64,000 nt of DNA from Granulicella mallensis (GTDB lineage: Bacteria > Acidobacteriota > Terriglobia > Terriglobales > Acidobacteriaceae). The notes beneath the pieces were generated by a model. It saw only the letters and a list, made by a program, of their open reading frames with translations. It ran no database searches and had not been told where the DNA came from. Numbering within the stretch: the stretch's first letter is position 1; the number at the start of each line of letters is the position of its first letter. The stretch lies in contig NZ_JACHIO010000026.1 of assembly GCF_014203225.1 (NCBI RefSeq), positions 1 to 64,000 on the forward strand. Reading direction: 5' to 3'. Both the position numbers and the translations under genes were made by a program. Below, piece after piece: positions 63,154-64,000 of this stretch.

Positions 63154-63954
63154 ATGCAGCGCAGATCAAATATCCTCTCACTACGAAACCCAGCCATGTG
63201 GTTATTCCTCTTGCTGCTCGTTTGCTCGACCGTTGCAAGAGCCGCTGTCCCTGGGCAGGGAACTCCAAAGTTCCGGGTCGTTGCTCTTGCCGAATCGGGC
63301 GGGATTCACCAGCCATTCGTCGATGCGGCGAAACTCTGGCTCAACAAGCTGGCATTCGAGAATAATTTCGCCGTCGATTACATTCAGAATACCGATAAGA
63401 TCGACGACGCCTTTCTCTCCCAATACCAGCTATTTATCCAACTCAACTATCCACCCTATAACTGGACACCCACAGCCCAGGCTGCTTTCGTAAAGTACAT
63501 CGAGGAAGGCAGAGGCGGATGGATTGGATTTCATCATGCCACGCTGCTTGGAGAGTTTGATGGTTTCAAGATGTGGCCCTGGTTCTCCAACTTCATGGGA
63601 GGCATTCGCTTTACGAACTACATCCCCACTTTCGCGGATGGAATGGTAACGGTGGAAGACACTACGCATCCAGCCATGCAAGGCGTCAAAACTCCATTTC
63701 CTGTAAGTCAGGAGGAGTGGTACACGTGGGATAAATCTCCTCGCCCCAATGTTCATGTGCTGGCCAGCGTGGATGAGAAGACCTATACGCCTGATACGAA
63801 GATCAAGATGGGAGACCACCCTGTCATCTGGACGAACGAACACTACAAGGCGCGCAATATATATATCTTTATGGGACATCATCCGGACCTGTTTCAGAAT
63901 CCGGCTTTTACGACCATCTTTAGAAATTCTATTTTCTGGGCTGCTCATCAATAG
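63154..63954 (+). CDS. Secreted ThuA-like domain protein (second copy)
   Basis: 266 aa, 35 bp after the GH116-like gene and likely co-transcribed with it. Signal (PAMWLFLLLLVCSTVARA), then the ThuA fold: FRVVALAESGGIHQPFVDAAK, YQLFIQLNYPPYNWTP, GRGGWIGFHHATLLGEFDGFKMWP, DTTHPAMQGVKTPFPVSQEEWYTWDKSP, IFMGHHPDL. Shares the GFHxA, HPAxxG and E-W-Y-x-W signature with the first ThuA protein at 56096-56857 and is its paralogue. Enzymatic role undetermined. Complete within the window; 46 bp of non-coding sequence follow to the edge. Confidence 0.85.
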   Translation: MQRRSNILSLRNPAMWLFLLLLVCSTVARAAVPGQGTPKFRVVALAESGGIHQPFVDAAKLWLNKLAFENNFAVDYIQNTDKIDDAFLSQYQLFIQLNYPPYNWTPTAQAAFVKYIEEGRGGWIGFHHATLLGEFDGFKMWPWFSNFMGGIRFTNYIPTFADGMVTVEDTTHPAMQGVKTPFPVSQEEWYTWDKSPRPNVHVLASVDEKTYTPDTKIKMGDHPVIWTNEHYKARNIYIFMGHHPDLFQNPAFTTIFRNSIFWAAHQ

Positions 63955-64000
63955 CGTGCTGCCCGTTGGTTGCGAAGATCGTTATTGATTTACAGGTTCG

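Noticed and set aside
1..64000. CRISPR arrays, tRNA or rRNA genes, complete insertion sequences
   Set aside because: No regularly spaced repeats, no cloverleaf-like sequences and no transposase or integrase frames were seen.

Overview
The window looks like chromosomal DNA of an Acidobacteriota soil bacterium of the class Terriglobia (Edaphobacter/Granulicella/Terriglobus-like). This rests on the combination of a TIGR03435 'soil-associated' protein, a TIGR03436 VWFA-related acidobacterial protein, two very long carboxypeptidase-regulatory-domain (Oar-type) TonB-dependent receptors, a membrane-anchored winged-helix protein of a common acidobacterial type, and many secreted glycoside hydrolases with Tat or Sec signals. 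I saw no rRNA, tRNA, CRISPR array or intact mobile element.

Layout. 1-6.4 kb: a Tat-exported GH92 alpha-mannosidase, a membrane protein, a TetR regulator divergent from two VOC-fold genes, and two decayed gene scraps. 6.4-12.1 kb: a visibly lower-GC island with a phytanoyl-CoA-dioxygenase-like enzyme, an ABC exporter, a sugar O-methyltransferase-like enzyme and a DUF2306 membrane protein, plus several tiny unassigned ORFs. 12.3-19 kb: MscS channel, TIGR03435 protein, Tat-exported Gfo/Idh/MocA oxidoreductase, DoxX-like membrane protein and a secreted alpha/beta hydrolase. 19.6-31.5 kb: a secreted beta-propeller/Ig-repeat protein, a nested inverted repeat, a GH1 enzyme with an altered TxNEP motif, a DUF2520 protein, small hydrolases, a dipeptidyl-peptidase IV-like S9 peptidase, and a scar where a broken TolB-type gene meets the 3' end of a lost TonB receptor.

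31.8-53.4 kb is the most interesting part: a polysaccharide-utilisation locus with a GDSL esterase, GH92, GH71/99-like, GH87-like, PL8 lyase, GH2, a VWFA-domain protein, an Oar-type TonB receptor, a LacI regulator and a membrane winged-helix protein. Four copies of an 18-bp imperfect palindrome with a central CG (consensus TATGGTAKCGWTGTCATA) lie just upstream of GH71/99, between GH87 and PL8, upstream of the VWFA-GH2 pair, and upstream of the TonB receptor. I read these as operators of the resident LacI protein, so the enzymes, the receptor and the VWFA protein probably form one regulon. The enzyme set suggests an acidic, mannose- and/or alpha-1,3-linked polysaccharide such as fungal wall/capsule glycans or bacterial xanthan-like EPS; the substrate is inference.

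53.6-64 kb: a HugZ-type protein, a YVTN beta-propeller, and a second carbohydrate locus (ThuA, Oar-type TonB receptor, GH116-like enzyme, ThuA).
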